DNA of 64,000 nucleotides from Herbidospora daliensis (GCF_001570585.1 NZ_BBXF01000002.1:496001-560000); one strand, 5' to 3'. Positions 56,204 to 64,000 are shown, counted from the first letter of the stretch. Notes: generated by a model not told the origin, from the letters alone. Numbers and translations: made by a program.

Positions 56204-56628
56204 CACTGCTGGAATCCGCCTCGGCGGTAGGCGACGACCTTGGCCAGCGAGCCGACGATCATCGACAGGGCGAACCCGAGGTAGATCGCGTTGGCGATCC
56301 AGAAGTAGGGGGCCTCGACGAGCGCGAGCACGAACGCGCCGAGCGCCCCGATGACCGCGAACGCCTGGCCGATCCGGTCGCCGAGCTGGTCGATCTCCTT
56401 GTCGCGGACGTCGGTCCGGGTGCTGCGGTCGCCGATCATCCCGGCGACGATGCCGACCACGATCGACGCGCCGATGGAGATCCCTAGTGACCAGAGCAGG
56501 ACGGGTACATAGTCGACTTCGGTGAGCGGTCCCGAGCCGCTCCGGCTGAGCACCACCACGACGTAGCCCCCGTAGATGACGACGGTGACCAGTAGGTAGA
56601 CCCATGCCCGTTTTTCCAGCATTGTCAT
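56200..56628 (-). CDS. four-helix membrane protein paired with the XRE regulator
   Basis: About 142 residues with four hydrophobic helices (about 7-25, 40-60, 85-105, 110-130) and a charged loop near residue 70. Family not named. ATG at 56628 (or 56622); the longer ATG at 56655 lies inside a likely operator. Stop overlaps the XRE start by 4 bases. Confidence 0.75.
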   Translation of the reverse strand: MTMLEKRAWVYLLVTVVIYGGYVVVVLSRSGSGPLTEVDYVPVLLWSLGISIGASIVVGIVAGMIGDRSTRTDVRDKEIDQLGDRIGQAFAVIGALGAFVLALVEAPYFWIANAIYLGFALSMIVGSLAKVVAYRRGGFQQW

Positions 56629-56637
56629 AGCCTGAAG

Positions 56638-56674
56638 GTAAAGCAAGTTGTACATCGTGTCTAGTTTGTTTTAC
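56638..56674. promoter_or_regulatory. operator candidate between the XRE operon and the methyltransferase
   Basis: GTAAAGCAAG on the left and GTTTGTTTTAC on the right form an imperfect inverted repeat around TTGTAC/TGTCTA. It is AT-rich and lies between the two divergent starts. Likely the XRE site and promoters. Confidence 0.5.
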
Positions 56675-56696
56675 ATCCCCTTCGAGAGGAAGCGCA

Positions 56697-57305
56697 TTGG
56701 CCCAGCTCTCCGACCTGCTCCACCGCACCCTCTTCCGGACGATCTCCCTGCTGACCCCCCACCGGCAGTCGCTCGTCCTCCGGCGCTACTTCGACTGGTG
56801 GCACCGCAGCCCCGACCCCTGGCTCCACGCGACGAGCCCCTACGAGCGGCGCAAGTACGAGGAGACCCTGAAAGCGCTGCCCGACCGGGACTACCGCCGG
56901 ATCATCGACGTGGGGTGCAGCGAGGGCGTCTTCACCGGGATGCTGGCCGCCGCGCGTCCTGACGCCGAGATCACCGGCGTGGACATCTCCGAGACCGCCC
57001 TGACCCGGGCTCGTCGTAACGCGCCGTCGGTCCGTTTCCTGCAGGCCGACCTGTTCTCGCTGACCGGGCACTACGACCTCGTCGTCTGCTCGGAGACCCT
57101 CTACTACCTCGGCGGCCGGCTGGAGGACGCCTCGGCGCGGCTCTGCGGGCTACTTGCTCCGGAGGCCGTGCTCCTCAGCGTGCATCCGTGGCCGGAGGCC
57201 CGGCGGTTGCACCGCTTCTTCGACGCCGGCCTCAAACTGTCCGCCGAACAGGTCGTCGAGGACGCCGACCGGCCGTTCGCCATCTCGGTGTACGTGGCTA
57301 CGTAG
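56697..57305 (+). CDS. NodS-like SAM-dependent methyltransferase
   Basis: Class I methyltransferase of 202 residues. PWLHATSPYERRKYEETL is typical of NodS-like proteins. SAM motif DVGCSEGVFTGML (near residue 72) and the acidic VDISETAL follow. Substrate unknown. TTG at 56697 after GAGAGGAAG. Divergent from the XRE operon; its end overlaps the MarR gene by 8 bases, convergent. Confidence 0.85.
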   Translation: MAQLSDLLHRTLFRTISLLTPHRQSLVLRRYFDWWHRSPDPWLHATSPYERRKYEETLKALPDRDYRRIIDVGCSEGVFTGMLAAARPDAEITGVDISETALTRARRNAPSVRFLQADLFSLTGHYDLVVCSETLYYLGGRLEDASARLCGLLAPEAVLLSVHPWPEARRLHRFFDAGLKLSAEQVVEDADRPFAISVYVAT

Positions 57306-57711
57306 GGCGGATCTTCGTGATGATCCTCATCAGGTCGTCACGGAACGCCCCCAGATCCCGGACCGTGATGATCGACTCCGCCGCGTCGGCGGCCGTGAGG
57401 GCGTCGTACACCTCGGCGCCCGACGCGGTTCTGGTCACCACGATCCGGCGGCGGTCGGCCCGGTCGCGTTCCCTCGTCACGTGCCCGGCGCGTTCGAGGC
57501 GTTCGAGCACCGGGCCGATGGTCTGCTCCTCCACGTAGGTGCGGACGGCGAGCTCGCGCTGGGCCAGCGGCCCTTCGGCCAGGGTGTGCAGCACCAGGAA
57601 ACCGGCGTGGGTGAGGCCGTGGCCGGCCAGGATGTGGTTCCACTCGCGTTCGACCAGCCGGGCGGCGACCAGCAGCAGGCGTCCGGTGGGCCAGGTGGGC
57701 AGGTCGTCCAT
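57298..57711 (-). CDS. MarR-family regulator
   Basis: Repressor of 137 residues with a winged helix (LTHAGFLVLHTLAEGPLAQR, then LERAGHVTRERDRADRRR). ATG at 57711 with GGAGA upstream; TTG at 57732 is in frame but lacks a ribosome site. Divergent from the second MMPL gene, with a GCTAAGG/CCTTAGC repeat between, so it should control that exporter. Confidence 0.9.
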   Translation of the reverse strand: MDDLPTWPTGRLLLVAARLVEREWNHILAGHGLTHAGFLVLHTLAEGPLAQRELAVRTYVEEQTIGPVLERLERAGHVTRERDRADRRRIVVTRTASGAEVYDALTAADAAESIITVRDLGAFRDDLMRIITKIRPT

Positions 57712-57760
57712 GACATCGATTCTCCGATGCAACCGAAGCGGTCCGTGCCGCGAAGTTGAT

Positions 57761-57776
57761 GCTAAGGTCCCTTAGC
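57761..57776. promoter_or_regulatory. MarR operator candidate
   Basis: GCTAAGG, TC, CCTTAGC. It lies between the divergent MarR and MMPL genes, 19 bases before the MMPL ATG. Confidence 0.7.
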
Positions 57777-57794
57777 TTTGACGAGGAGAGTGTG

Positions 57795-59741
57795 ATGAAA
57801 CGGGCATGGCTGACGTTGGCGGTCTGGCTGGTGTTGCTGGCCGGAGCCGGAATGCTGAGCGGGAAGCTCGAGGAGGTCAGGAACAACGACCCCTCGGCCT
57901 ACCTGCCCGCCAGCGCCGAGTCGACCCAGGTCGAGCAGGCCAGGCGGGCCTTCTCACAGGGCGGGCAGATCCCGGCGATCATCGTCTGGGAGGACAAGTC
58001 GGTCGAGGAGGTCAAGGAGAGTTTCCCCCGGGCCGAGGCGTCCGGGAACGTGGTGCGGGCGGTGGTGCCGCTCGAAGGCGGTGACCTCGAATCGCTGACC
58101 GCCGAGGTCGACCGGCTGCGGGAACTCGCCGGGCCGGGGGCCTACGTGACCGGTCCGGCCGGGCAGAGCGCCGACGCCATCGAGGTGTTCGGCTCCATCG
58201 ACCTGACGCTGCTCATCGCGACCTCGATCGTGGTCATCGTCGTGCTGCTGCTCACCTACCGGGGGCCGCTGCTCTGGCTCATCCCCTTCTTCTCGGCCGG
58301 GGCCGCGCTGGTCAGCGCCCAGGCGGGCGCCTACCTGCTGGCCCGTTACGCCGACTTCACCGTCAGCGGGCAGAGCGGCGGCATCCTGCTCGTGCTGGTC
58401 TTCGGCATCGCCACCGACTACGCCCTGCTGCTCGTGGCCCGCTACCGCGAGGAGCTCACCCGGCACGAGAACCGGGTGACGGCCATGACCGTGGCCTGGA
58501 AACGCGCCGCCCCCGCGATCGTGGCCAGCGCCGCGACCGTCGTCGCGGCCCTGCTCTGCCTGCTCGCCGCCGACCAGAGCGCCACCCGCGGCCTCGGCCC
58601 GGTCTGCGCCGCCGGTGTGGTCTGCGCCCTGATCGCCATGCTGACGCTGCTGCCCGCCCTGCTGGTGCTGGTCCCGCGCGGGGTCTTCTGGCCCCGGATC
58701 CCCCGGTACGGCACCGCCGAGACCTCGGCCGGGATCTGGAGCCGCATCGGCTCGGCCGTGGAGCGCCGCCCCCGCAAGACCTGGATCGCCACCACCGTCG
58801 TGCTGGCCGGGATGGCGGCCACGCTCAGCGTGATCACCATCGGCCCCCTGGCCGACGCCGACACCTACCGGGGCCGCCCCGACTCCGTCATCGGCGCCGA
58901 ACTGCTCGCCAAGAACTTCCCCGCCACCCAGGACGGCTCCCTGGTCGTCATCGCCCCCGCCGCGCAGGCCGCGCAGGTCAAGACCGCCCTGGACGCCGAC
59001 CCCGGCGTGACGTCGGTCGCCGAGCCGGTCGTGGCCGGCCCCAATGCGCTCATCAACGGCTCGGTCAAGGACCCGGAGACCGTCGAACGGCTCAGGGAGA
59101 TCCCCGGCGCGCAGGTCGGCGGCACCGTCGCCGAGGCCCTCGACGCCGAACTCGCCTCCGAGCACGACGCCCGGCTGATCATCCCGCTCATCCTGGTCGT
59201 GATCGTGGTCATCCTCGGCATCCTGCTCCGGGCCGTGGTCGCGCCGCTGCTGGTCATCGCCACGGTCGTGCTCTCGTTCGCGGCCACGCTGGGGGTGTCG
59301 GGCCTGATCTTCACGCACGTCTTCGGATTCGCCGCGACGGAAACAGGCGTGCCCCTGCTGGCGTTTGTCTTCCTGGTGGCAGTGGGGGTCGACTACAACA
59401 TCTTCCTGATCACCCGCGTCCGCGAGGAGACCGCCGAACACGGCACCAGGAAGGCCGCGCTCATCGCGTTGTCGGCCACCGGCGGGGTCATCACCTCGGC
59501 CGGGGTGGTGCTCGCCGCGACCTTCGCCGTCCTGGGGGTGCTGCCTCTGGTGGTGCTGGCCGAGATCGGATTCATCGTCGCGTTCGGCGTGCTGCTCGAC
59601 ACGTTCGTGGTCAGGTCGGTGCTGCTGACGGCCCTCACGATCGACGCCGGAGACCGGATCTGGTGGCCTTCGGGCCTCGGGTCAAAGATCGTCGACGATC
59701 GTCATCCTTTGCCCTCGAATTCCTCTGCTCCAGCCAGGTAA
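57795..59741 (+). CDS. MMPL-family transporter (second)
   Basis: Protein of 648 residues with the MMPL layout. Signature segments IATDYALLLVARYREE (near residue 205) and VAVGVDYNIFLITRVREE (near 535) carry the proton-relay residues. The ATG at 57795 has GAGGAGAG upstream. Separate regulation (MarR) from the TetR-controlled MMPL at 38 kb. Its last 107 bases overlap a convergent DUF2809 gene. Confidence 0.92.
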   Translation: MKRAWLTLAVWLVLLAGAGMLSGKLEEVRNNDPSAYLPASAESTQVEQARRAFSQGGQIPAIIVWEDKSVEEVKESFPRAEASGNVVRAVVPLEGGDLESLTAEVDRLRELAGPGAYVTGPAGQSADAIEVFGSIDLTLLIATSIVVIVVLLLTYRGPLLWLIPFFSAGAALVSAQAGAYLLARYADFTVSGQSGGILLVLVFGIATDYALLLVARYREELTRHENRVTAMTVAWKRAAPAIVASAATVVAALLCLLAADQSATRGLGPVCAAGVVCALIAMLTLLPALLVLVPRGVFWPRIPRYGTAETSAGIWSRIGSAVERRPRKTWIATTVVLAGMAATLSVITIGPLADADTYRGRPDSVIGAELLAKNFPATQDGSLVVIAPAAQAAQVKTALDADPGVTSVAEPVVAGPNALINGSVKDPETVERLREIPGAQVGGTVAEALDAELASEHDARLIIPLILVVIVVILGILLRAVVAPLLVIATVVLSFAATLGVSGLIFTHVFGFAATETGVPLLAFVFLVAVGVDYNIFLITRVREETAEHGTRKAALIALSATGGVITSAGVVLAATFAVLGVLPLVVLAEIGFIVAFGVLLDTFVVRSVLLTALTIDAGDRIWWPSGLGSKIVDDRHPLPSNSSAPAR

Positions 59742-60093
59742 AAAATCCGGCCGCCGCGAGGGCGCCGACGACGTACCAGAAAAGATCAGGCCAATTGAAG
59801 GTGGTTCCGAAAACCACTGCGGACACGGGGAATCGGGCCGCGAGTTCCGCCAGGAGGGGGGTGAGCTGCGTGAACTCGACGGCCCAGCAGAAGATCACAG
59901 AGGCCCCAGCGGCGAGAAAAGGTCGTGTCCGTGGGAACCATGCAAGGGCAAAAGTGGTTATAAAGGATGAGTACAACGAAGTGCCGCAGTATTTGGCGAA
60001 GGGGCCCTCGAAGACCGCCCGAACGGCAAGACCGGAAGCGACGATCACGAGGGAAGCGGTGAGAGCCGCGAGTCGCCTGGCTTTGATCGACAA
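59635..60093 (-). CDS. DUF2809 membrane protein
   Basis: Protein of 152 residues with four hydrophobic helices. The segments GTSLYSSFI, WAVEFTQLTPLLAEL and GTTFNWPDLFWYVVGAL match the DUF2809 style. Function unknown. A basic C-terminal tail (RRRSLTRGPKATRSGLRRRS) lies over the 3' end of the MMPL gene. The convergent overlap is the largest in this window. Confidence 0.75.
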   Translation of the reverse strand: MSIKARRLAALTASLVIVASGLAVRAVFEGPFAKYCGTSLYSSFITTFALAWFPRTRPFLAAGASVIFCWAVEFTQLTPLLAELAARFPVSAVVFGTTFNWPDLFWYVVGALAAAGFFTWLEQRNSRAKDDDRRRSLTRGPKATRSGLRRRS

Positions 60094-60278
60094 GAGAGTT
60101 GAACCTTTAAGACCTGAAGGTCATCCGTTAGCACGATTGAAGCGATAAGTCCATGGGCCACAAGTCAGCCCGGAGAAGCATCCCGAACCCGCAAAAAGAC
60201 GAGGAAACTGTCGGTCGCGGTTGAGATGATGAAGGGGTGCACGTCCGAGTCGGTCCGACCTACAGCTAAAGGATCGTG
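60094..60278. other. intergenic stretch
   Basis: The 185-base stretch between the DUF2809 start and the small ORF at 60279 has no gene I can support. It carries the DUF2809 promoter and the leader for the next small ORF. Confidence 0.5.
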
Positions 60279-60377
60279 ATGAGGATGAAGCAGATCCGCA
60301 TCCGGCCGAAGCCGCCGAAGGCGCCTCAGCCGAGTCTCGACCTCCGCACTCCATCAGGTCGCCTCCTGCCTTACTGA
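60279..60377 (+). CDS. 32-residue basic peptide (candidate small gene)
   Basis: ATG at 60279 with AAAGGA 5 bases upstream. It reads MRMKQIRIRPKPPKAPQPSL, then DLRTPSGRLLPY and a TGA. It is Pro-rich and basic with a less basic C-terminal part, a leader-core style. GTG at 60276 is also in frame. It ends 51 bases before a DUF5999 gene on the same strand. It could be a leader, a short regulatory or secreted peptide, or chance. Confidence 0.4.
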   Translation: MRMKQIRIRPKPPKAPQPSLDLRTPSGRLLPY

Positions 60378-60428
60378 GGCCGACAGAGAAGAACATCAAA
60401 CCGCACCACCTGGGGAGAGGTGCCCATC

Positions 60429-60626
60429 ATGTGTCAGCACCAGCCGCACTGTCCGTCCGCTTACGCTTCCGACCGCTCGTCCGCCCACGTCGTGGCGGCC
60501 CACCCCGAACAGGGCTGGAGCCTGCTGTGCAACGGCGTCGTGCTGTTCGACGACACCGGTCTGCTGATGCCCGACTGCACGGTCGCGATCCCGCACCGCG
60601 CGCCCGAGCACCTGGTCATGGCCTAG
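60429..60626 (+). CDS. DUF5999 protein
   Basis: Protein of 65 residues beginning MCQHQPHCP and with HPEQGWSLLCNGVVLFDDTG, the core of the DUF5999 family found widely in actinobacteria. Three cysteines suggest metal or redox binding; function unknown. ATG at 60429 follows GGGAGAGG. The stop overlaps a convergent methyltransferase by 4 bases. Confidence 0.85.
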   Translation: MCQHQPHCPSAYASDRSSAHVVAAHPEQGWSLLCNGVVLFDDTGLLMPDCTVAIPHRAPEHLVMA

Positions 60627-61435
60627 CGGACCCGCGCGACCACTCCGAGCACGCTGTGTTTGGTGAAGTCGACCGGAACGTCCCACGGAACGTCGGGGCG
60701 CCAGGCCTCGCTGGGCACGATTCCGGGCTCGACGACCTCCATACCCTCGAAGTAACTCGCGATCTGCGCGCGGGACCGGCCGGTCACACCGCCGGGAGCG
60801 GTCTTCGCATAGACCTCCCGCACCGACTCGAGCTTGTCGTCGCTCATCTCGCCGGGGAAGCCGTGGGCCAGCACCACGTAGCTGCCGGGGGCGAGCCTCG
60901 ACCGGATCTCCGCCATGATCGCACCGGCTTCGTCGTCGTCGTTGACGAAGTGCAGGATCGAAAGCAGCAGCACGGCCACCGGCCGGCTGAAGTCGACGAG
61001 CTCGGTCACCTCGGGATCGCTCAGCAGGGCGCCGGGTTTCCGCAGATCTCCGTTGACGACCCGGGTGTTCGTGTTCTCCTCGAGCAGAGCCCGGCCGTGC
61101 ACCAGCACGATGGGGTCGTTGTCGACGTACACGACCCGCGCGTCGGCATTCACGCGCTGCGCCACCTGGTGGGTGTTGTCCTGGGTGGGCAGGCCGCTGC
61201 CGATGTCGACGAACTGGTCGACGCCCTCACCGGCGATCAACGAGACCGTCCGGGTGAGGAAGGCCCGATTCTCCCGGCACATCTCCCGGGCGTCGGGCAC
61301 GAACTCCAATAACTTGTCGGCCGCCGCGCGGTCGGACGCGAAGTTGTCCTTGCCGCCGAGCCAGTAGTCGTAGATCCGGGCCACGCTCGGAACCGATGGG
61401 TCGATTCCCGCGGGGGCCTGCTCCTCGGACGTCAC
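60623..61435 (-). CDS. SAM-dependent methyltransferase, Methyltransf_19 (DUF574) family
   Basis: Protein of about 270 residues. RIYDYWLGGKDNFASDR is the family signature; FVDIGSGLPTQDNTHQ is the SAM site. Very common and highly paralogous in actinomycetes; substrates unknown. The GTG at 61435 has AAGGAG upstream; the ATG at 61507 has no ribosome site. Confidence 0.88.
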   Translation of the reverse strand: MTSEEQAPAGIDPSVPSVARIYDYWLGGKDNFASDRAAADKLLEFVPDAREMCRENRAFLTRTVSLIAGEGVDQFVDIGSGLPTQDNTHQVAQRVNADARVVYVDNDPIVLVHGRALLEENTNTRVVNGDLRKPGALLSDPEVTELVDFSRPVAVLLLSILHFVNDDDEAGAIMAEIRSRLAPGSYVVLAHGFPGEMSDDKLESVREVYAKTAPGGVTGRSRAQIASYFEGMEVVEPGIVPSEAWRPDVPWDVPVDFTKHSVLGVVARVR

Positions 61436-61537
61436 GTCCTTCTCCTTCGCGGCTGCAGCCTCGGTTGTAACGGATGTTATGGGACGAGGCTCATCCACGC
61501 GGATCATGACCCGACATTTCCGGATTTGTGGTTTAGA

Positions 61538-61852
61538 TCACATATCGCGTTCCACCCGCATCGCCGCTTCCTCGGCCGAATAACGCCCGTCGTCGTTTCC
61601 GGCGTCGTCTCCGACGAGTTCGTCGTCGACGTCCTCGCGTGAGCCCTGGTCGGGGTCGACCAGGCGTCCGGCGCCCTCGCGCTCCTCGCGGGCGTGGTGC
61701 AGATGGGCCTCGGGCTCCTCGGCGGACAGCCGCCGGTCGAGGGAGTCGTCGTCGGGGTCGTCGTCGAGGCCGATCGGATGGTCGGTGTCCTCCACGAGGT
61801 CTTCCGCGTCGAGATCGACGTCTTGAATGCCCTGGTCATCGGGTTCTGTCAT
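61538..61852 (-). CDS. acidic DUF5709-type protein
   Basis: Protein of 104 residues, extremely acidic and probably disordered (DLDAEDLVEDTDHPIGLDDD). The repeated Asp/Glu blocks and RYSAEEAAMRV ending resemble DUF5709 proteins of actinomycetes. Function unknown. Divergent from the PRC-barrel gene, with 129 bases between. Confidence 0.7.
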   Translation of the reverse strand: MTEPDDQGIQDVDLDAEDLVEDTDHPIGLDDDPDDDSLDRRLSAEEPEAHLHHAREEREGAGRLVDPDQGSREDVDDELVGDDAGNDDGRYSAEEAAMRVERDM

Positions 61853-61981
61853 GGTTGTTCGCCCCCTTCAGTCAGGGGTTGCCCGAGACGATCGCCGCGA
61901 AACGGCATGTTTAGCGCGGTTCGGCGGGGCAGTGGATGTGGTGCCACAACCGCAACCCCCACAAAGGAGAGCGAAGGCATC

Positions 61982-62332
61982 ATGCAGCCGAACGACAACC
62001 TCTGGACCTACCGTCAGGGCGTACAGGATCCCACCACGACCCTGGACGTGACCGGATTCGCGGTCGAGGCGACAGACGGAAAGATCGGCTCCGTGGACGA
62101 GTCGAACTACGAGGTGGGCGACAGCTACCTCGTCGTCGACACCGGTCCGTGGATCTTCGGTAAGAAGGTCGTCCTGCCTGCCGGCACGGTCACCGAGATC
62201 GATCCGCAGCAGCAGAAGGTGTTCGTCGCGCGTACGAAGGAAGAGATCAAGAACGCTCCCGAGTACGACGAGACGACCTTCAAGGACCCGCTCTACCGGG
62301 ATCAGCTGGGCGGTTACTACAACCGCTTCTGA
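61982..62332 (+). CDS. PRC-barrel domain protein
   Basis: Protein of 116 residues. A single PRC-barrel fold: LDVTGFAVEATDGKIGSVDE, then YLVVDTGPWIFGKKVVLPAG and VTEID. Similar proteins serve RNA processing or photosynthetic assembly elsewhere; in actinobacteria they are usually stress-associated proteins of unknown role. The ATG at 61982 follows AGGAG. Not essential to any operon here: it is followed by a terminator. Confidence 0.87.
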   Translation: MQPNDNLWTYRQGVQDPTTTLDVTGFAVEATDGKIGSVDESNYEVGDSYLVVDTGPWIFGKKVVLPAGTVTEIDPQQQKVFVARTKEEIKNAPEYDETTFKDPLYRDQLGGYYNRF

Positions 62333-62353
62333 CGGGTAGTCCACAACCAACCG

Positions 62354-62389
62354 CGGGCCGTCCCCTTCCGGGGGGCGGCCCGTTGTTTT
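62354..62389 (+). terminator. terminator after the PRC-barrel gene
   Basis: CGGGCCGTCCCC pairs with GGGGGGCGGCCCG through a TTCC loop, then GTTGTTTT. Confidence 0.8.
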
Positions 62390-62400
62390 AGCATCGACGT

Positions 62401-62790
62401 ATGAATAATCGTTCAAATGTCGTAGTGGCCATCGCCCCCGACGCGTGCGTCGACGCCGAGCGCGTGGCCCACGTCCGTTCCGTGATGCCCGACGACGACC
62501 TGGTCGGCGACCTTTCCGAGGTGTTCGGGCTGCTCGCCGACCCCGGGCGCCTCCGATTGCTGGCCGCCCTCCTCGAAGGCGGCGAGATGTGCGTGTGCGA
62601 CCTGGCGGCGGCCACCGGGCAGAGCATGTCGGCGGCCTCCCACGCGCTGCGGCTGCTGCGCGGCCACCGGGTGGTCAAGGTGCGGCGGGCCGGGCGGATG
62701 GCCTACTACCAGCTGGCCGACTCCCACGTGCGGCTGCTGTTCGACCTGGCCATCACCCACATGCGGCACGACGGGAAGACCGGTGAGTGA
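62401..62790 (+). CDS. ArsR/SmtB-family metal-sensing repressor
   Basis: Repressor of 129 residues. Winged helix VFGLLADPGRLRLLAALL, then TGQSMSAASHALRLLRGHRV. Two metal sites are visible: the alpha-3N-type CVCDL and the alpha-5 motif D-x-H-x10-H-x2-H at DSHVRLLFDLAITHMRH. The latter is the CzrA/SmtB zinc or cobalt site. The first ATG overlaps its operator; the mRNA may be leaderless or the true start may be a little downstream. Overlaps the CDF gene by 8 bases. Confidence 0.92.
   Translation: MNNRSNVVVAIAPDACVDAERVAHVRSVMPDDDLVGDLSEVFGLLADPGRLRLLAALLEGGEMCVCDLAAATGQSMSAASHALRLLRGHRVVKVRRAGRMAYYQLADSHVRLLFDLAITHMRHDGKTGE
62402..62415. promoter_or_regulatory. ArsR/CzrA-type operator overlapping the arsR start
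   Basis: TGAA, 6 bases, TTCA: the core of SmtB/CzrA operators (TGAA-N6-TTCA). It lies across the ATG at 62401. Confidence 0.6.
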
Positions 62791-63730
62791 CCACGGGCAC
62801 GGGCATGGCCACGCCGTCTCGCAGGACGCCGACCGGCGTTACCTCAGCGCGGCGCTGGCGCTCATCATCGCGTTCATGGCCGTCGAGGTGGTCATCGGCT
62901 TCATCGCCGGATCGCTGGCGCTGATCACCGACGCCGGTCACATGCTGACCGACGCGTTCGCCATCTTCTTCGCCCTCGTCGCCATGCGCATCGCGGCCCG
63001 GCCGCCGCGCGGCGGCTTCACCTACGGCCTCAAACGCGCCGAGATCATCTCAGCCCAGCTCAACGGCATCACCCTGCTGCTGCTGGCCGCCTTCTTCGTG
63101 TACGAAGGCGTGCGCCGGCTCATCTCCCCGCCCGAGGTCGAGGGCCTGTTCGTCGTCTTCACCGGCCTCGCGGGCATCGTGATCAACCTGATCGCGACCT
63201 GGCTGCTGCGCAAGGCCGACCGGTCGCGGCTCAACGTCGAAGGCGCCTACCAGCACATCCTCAACGACCTGTTCGCGTTCATCGCCACCACGGTCGCCGG
63301 ACTCGTCGTCTACTTCACCGGCTGGGCCCGCGCCGACGCCGTCGCCGCCCTGGTCGTCGCCCTGCTGATGGTCAAGGCCGGGTGGGGGCTGGTCCGCGAC
63401 GCCGGCCGGGTCTTCATGGAGGCCGCCCCCGTGGGCCTCAACCCCGCCGAGACCGGCCGGCGGCTGGCCGGCATCCCCGACGTCGTCGAGGTGCACGACC
63501 TGCACATCTGGGAGGTCACCTCCGGGTACGCCGCCCTCTCGGCGCACATCCTCGTCACCCCCGGCTCCGACTGCCACGCGGCCCGGCTGGCCGCCGAGAA
63601 GCTCGTCCACGACGCCTACGGCATCGAGCACACCACCCTCCAGGTCGACCACGCCCACCCCGACATGCTGACCATCGGCGACGGCCACTGCGCCGACCCC
63701 CACGGCCCCGTCCACCGGAGCGAGGAATGA
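62783..63730 (+). CDS. CDF-family metal cation exporter (CzcD/ZitB type)
   Basis: Protein of 315 residues with a His-rich start (DHGHGHGHAV) and six helices. The metal-binding pairs HMLTD and HILND in helices 2 and 5 are the zinc-type CDF signature. The C-terminal cytoplasmic domain ends in a His-rich tail. Proton-driven Zn2+/Co2+ efflux, controlled by the adjacent ArsR. Confidence 0.94.
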   Translation: MSDHGHGHGHAVSQDADRRYLSAALALIIAFMAVEVVIGFIAGSLALITDAGHMLTDAFAIFFALVAMRIAARPPRGGFTYGLKRAEIISAQLNGITLLLLAAFFVYEGVRRLISPPEVEGLFVVFTGLAGIVINLIATWLLRKADRSRLNVEGAYQHILNDLFAFIATTVAGLVVYFTGWARADAVAALVVALLMVKAGWGLVRDAGRVFMEAAPVGLNPAETGRRLAGIPDVVEVHDLHIWEVTSGYAALSAHILVTPGSDCHAARLAAEKLVHDAYGIEHTTLQVDHAHPDMLTIGDGHCADPHGPVHRSEE

Positions 63731-64000
63731 GCCTCCCCGCGTTACTCATCTACGGCCTGGGCCTCGCCCTGGCCTTCGGCTACCGGAGCTGGGCCCAATG
63801 GCGGGCCACCGGGAGCACCGGCTTCGTCGGCATCCGAGAGCCGGTCCTCAGCCTCGGCTGGTGGGGCGGAATGCTCTTCATCCTGAGCATCGCGCTCACG
63901 GTGGCCGCGCCGGTCCTGGAACTGGCCGGGATCACCCCGGCGTCGCGGGAGCCGATGGCCGTGGGGCTCCTGTTCGCGATCGCCGGGCTGATCCTGACCC
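63727..64000 (+). CDS. isoprenylcysteine carboxyl methyltransferase-like membrane protein (partial)
   Basis: N-terminal 91 residues only; runs off the window. Begins MSLPALLIYGLGLALAFGYR and has two or three helices with the LGWWGGMLF segment. It overlaps the CDF gene by 4 bases, so it belongs to the metal-efflux operon. The family call is tentative. Confidence 0.6.
   Translation, partial: MSLPALLIYGLGLALAFGYRSWAQWRATGSTGFVGIREPVLSLGWWGGMLFILSIALTVAAPVLELAGITPASREPMAVGLLFAIAGLILT

Overview
This is the replication-origin region of a high-GC actinobacterial chromosome. The gene order sigM / anti-sigma / trxB / trxA ... parB / parA / rsmG / jag / yidC / yidD / rnpA / rpmH // dnaA / oriC / dnaN / gnd / recF / DUF721 / gyrB / gyrA / DUF3566 / tRNA-Ile is the conserved core of filamentous Actinobacteria. 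gnd between dnaN and recF points to the Streptomyces/Streptosporangiales side; a Streptosporangiaceae-like host is an inference from gene order and protein style, not a database result.

Layout. 1-4.7 kb: envelope and redox genes on the + strand (a MurJ-associated pseudokinase, SigM with its anti-sigma factor, and thioredoxin reductase/thioredoxin behind a sigma-R-type promoter). 4.7-9.6 kb: a GNAT, an aminotransferase, a D-Ala-D-Ala ligase-like ATP-grasp enzyme, a decayed IS transposase and a threonine aldolase. 9.6-13.7 kb: the centromere, with five perfect parS sites spread over a 2 kb gene-poor stretch (which also holds a 17-copy 8-bp tandem repeat) and the parAB operon. 13.9-17.0 kb: the leftward rsmG-jag-yidC-yidD-rnpA-rpmH block. 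17.0-29.8 kb: the rightward dnaA-oriC-dnaN-gnd-recF-DUF721-gyrB-gyrA-DUF3566-tRNA-Ile block.

30-64 kb is accessory-like: many small regulator-plus-target modules. These are PadR + ABC exporter, TetR + MMPL, a two-component system, a membrane protein + Tat-lipoprotein multicopper oxidase, tandem CAP proteins, a FUSC membrane protein, a very large AfsR-like regulator with an NTPase and WD40 propellers, PadR + aldehyde dehydrogenase sharing an operator, a ZIP transporter fused to an IHF-like domain, XRE + membrane protein, MarR + MMPL, and ArsR + CDF metal exporter. Several operators are visible as clean inverted repeats.

Standout observations: (1) DnaA-box-like DNA is not confined to oriC. It also encodes Pro-Gln repeats in the linker of DnaA itself and in the N-terminus of the DUF721 protein, and appears in dnaN, recF and ahead of rsmG. 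(2) Two 549-bp inverted repeats carrying the same secreted protein gene flank a phosphatase gene, giving a potentially invertible cassette. (3) A perfect hairpin overlaps the gyrB Shine-Dalgarno. (4) A ZIP transporter appears to be fused to an actinobacterial IHF-like domain. (5) A 32-residue peptide gene with a good ribosome binding site lies ahead of the DUF5999 gene.
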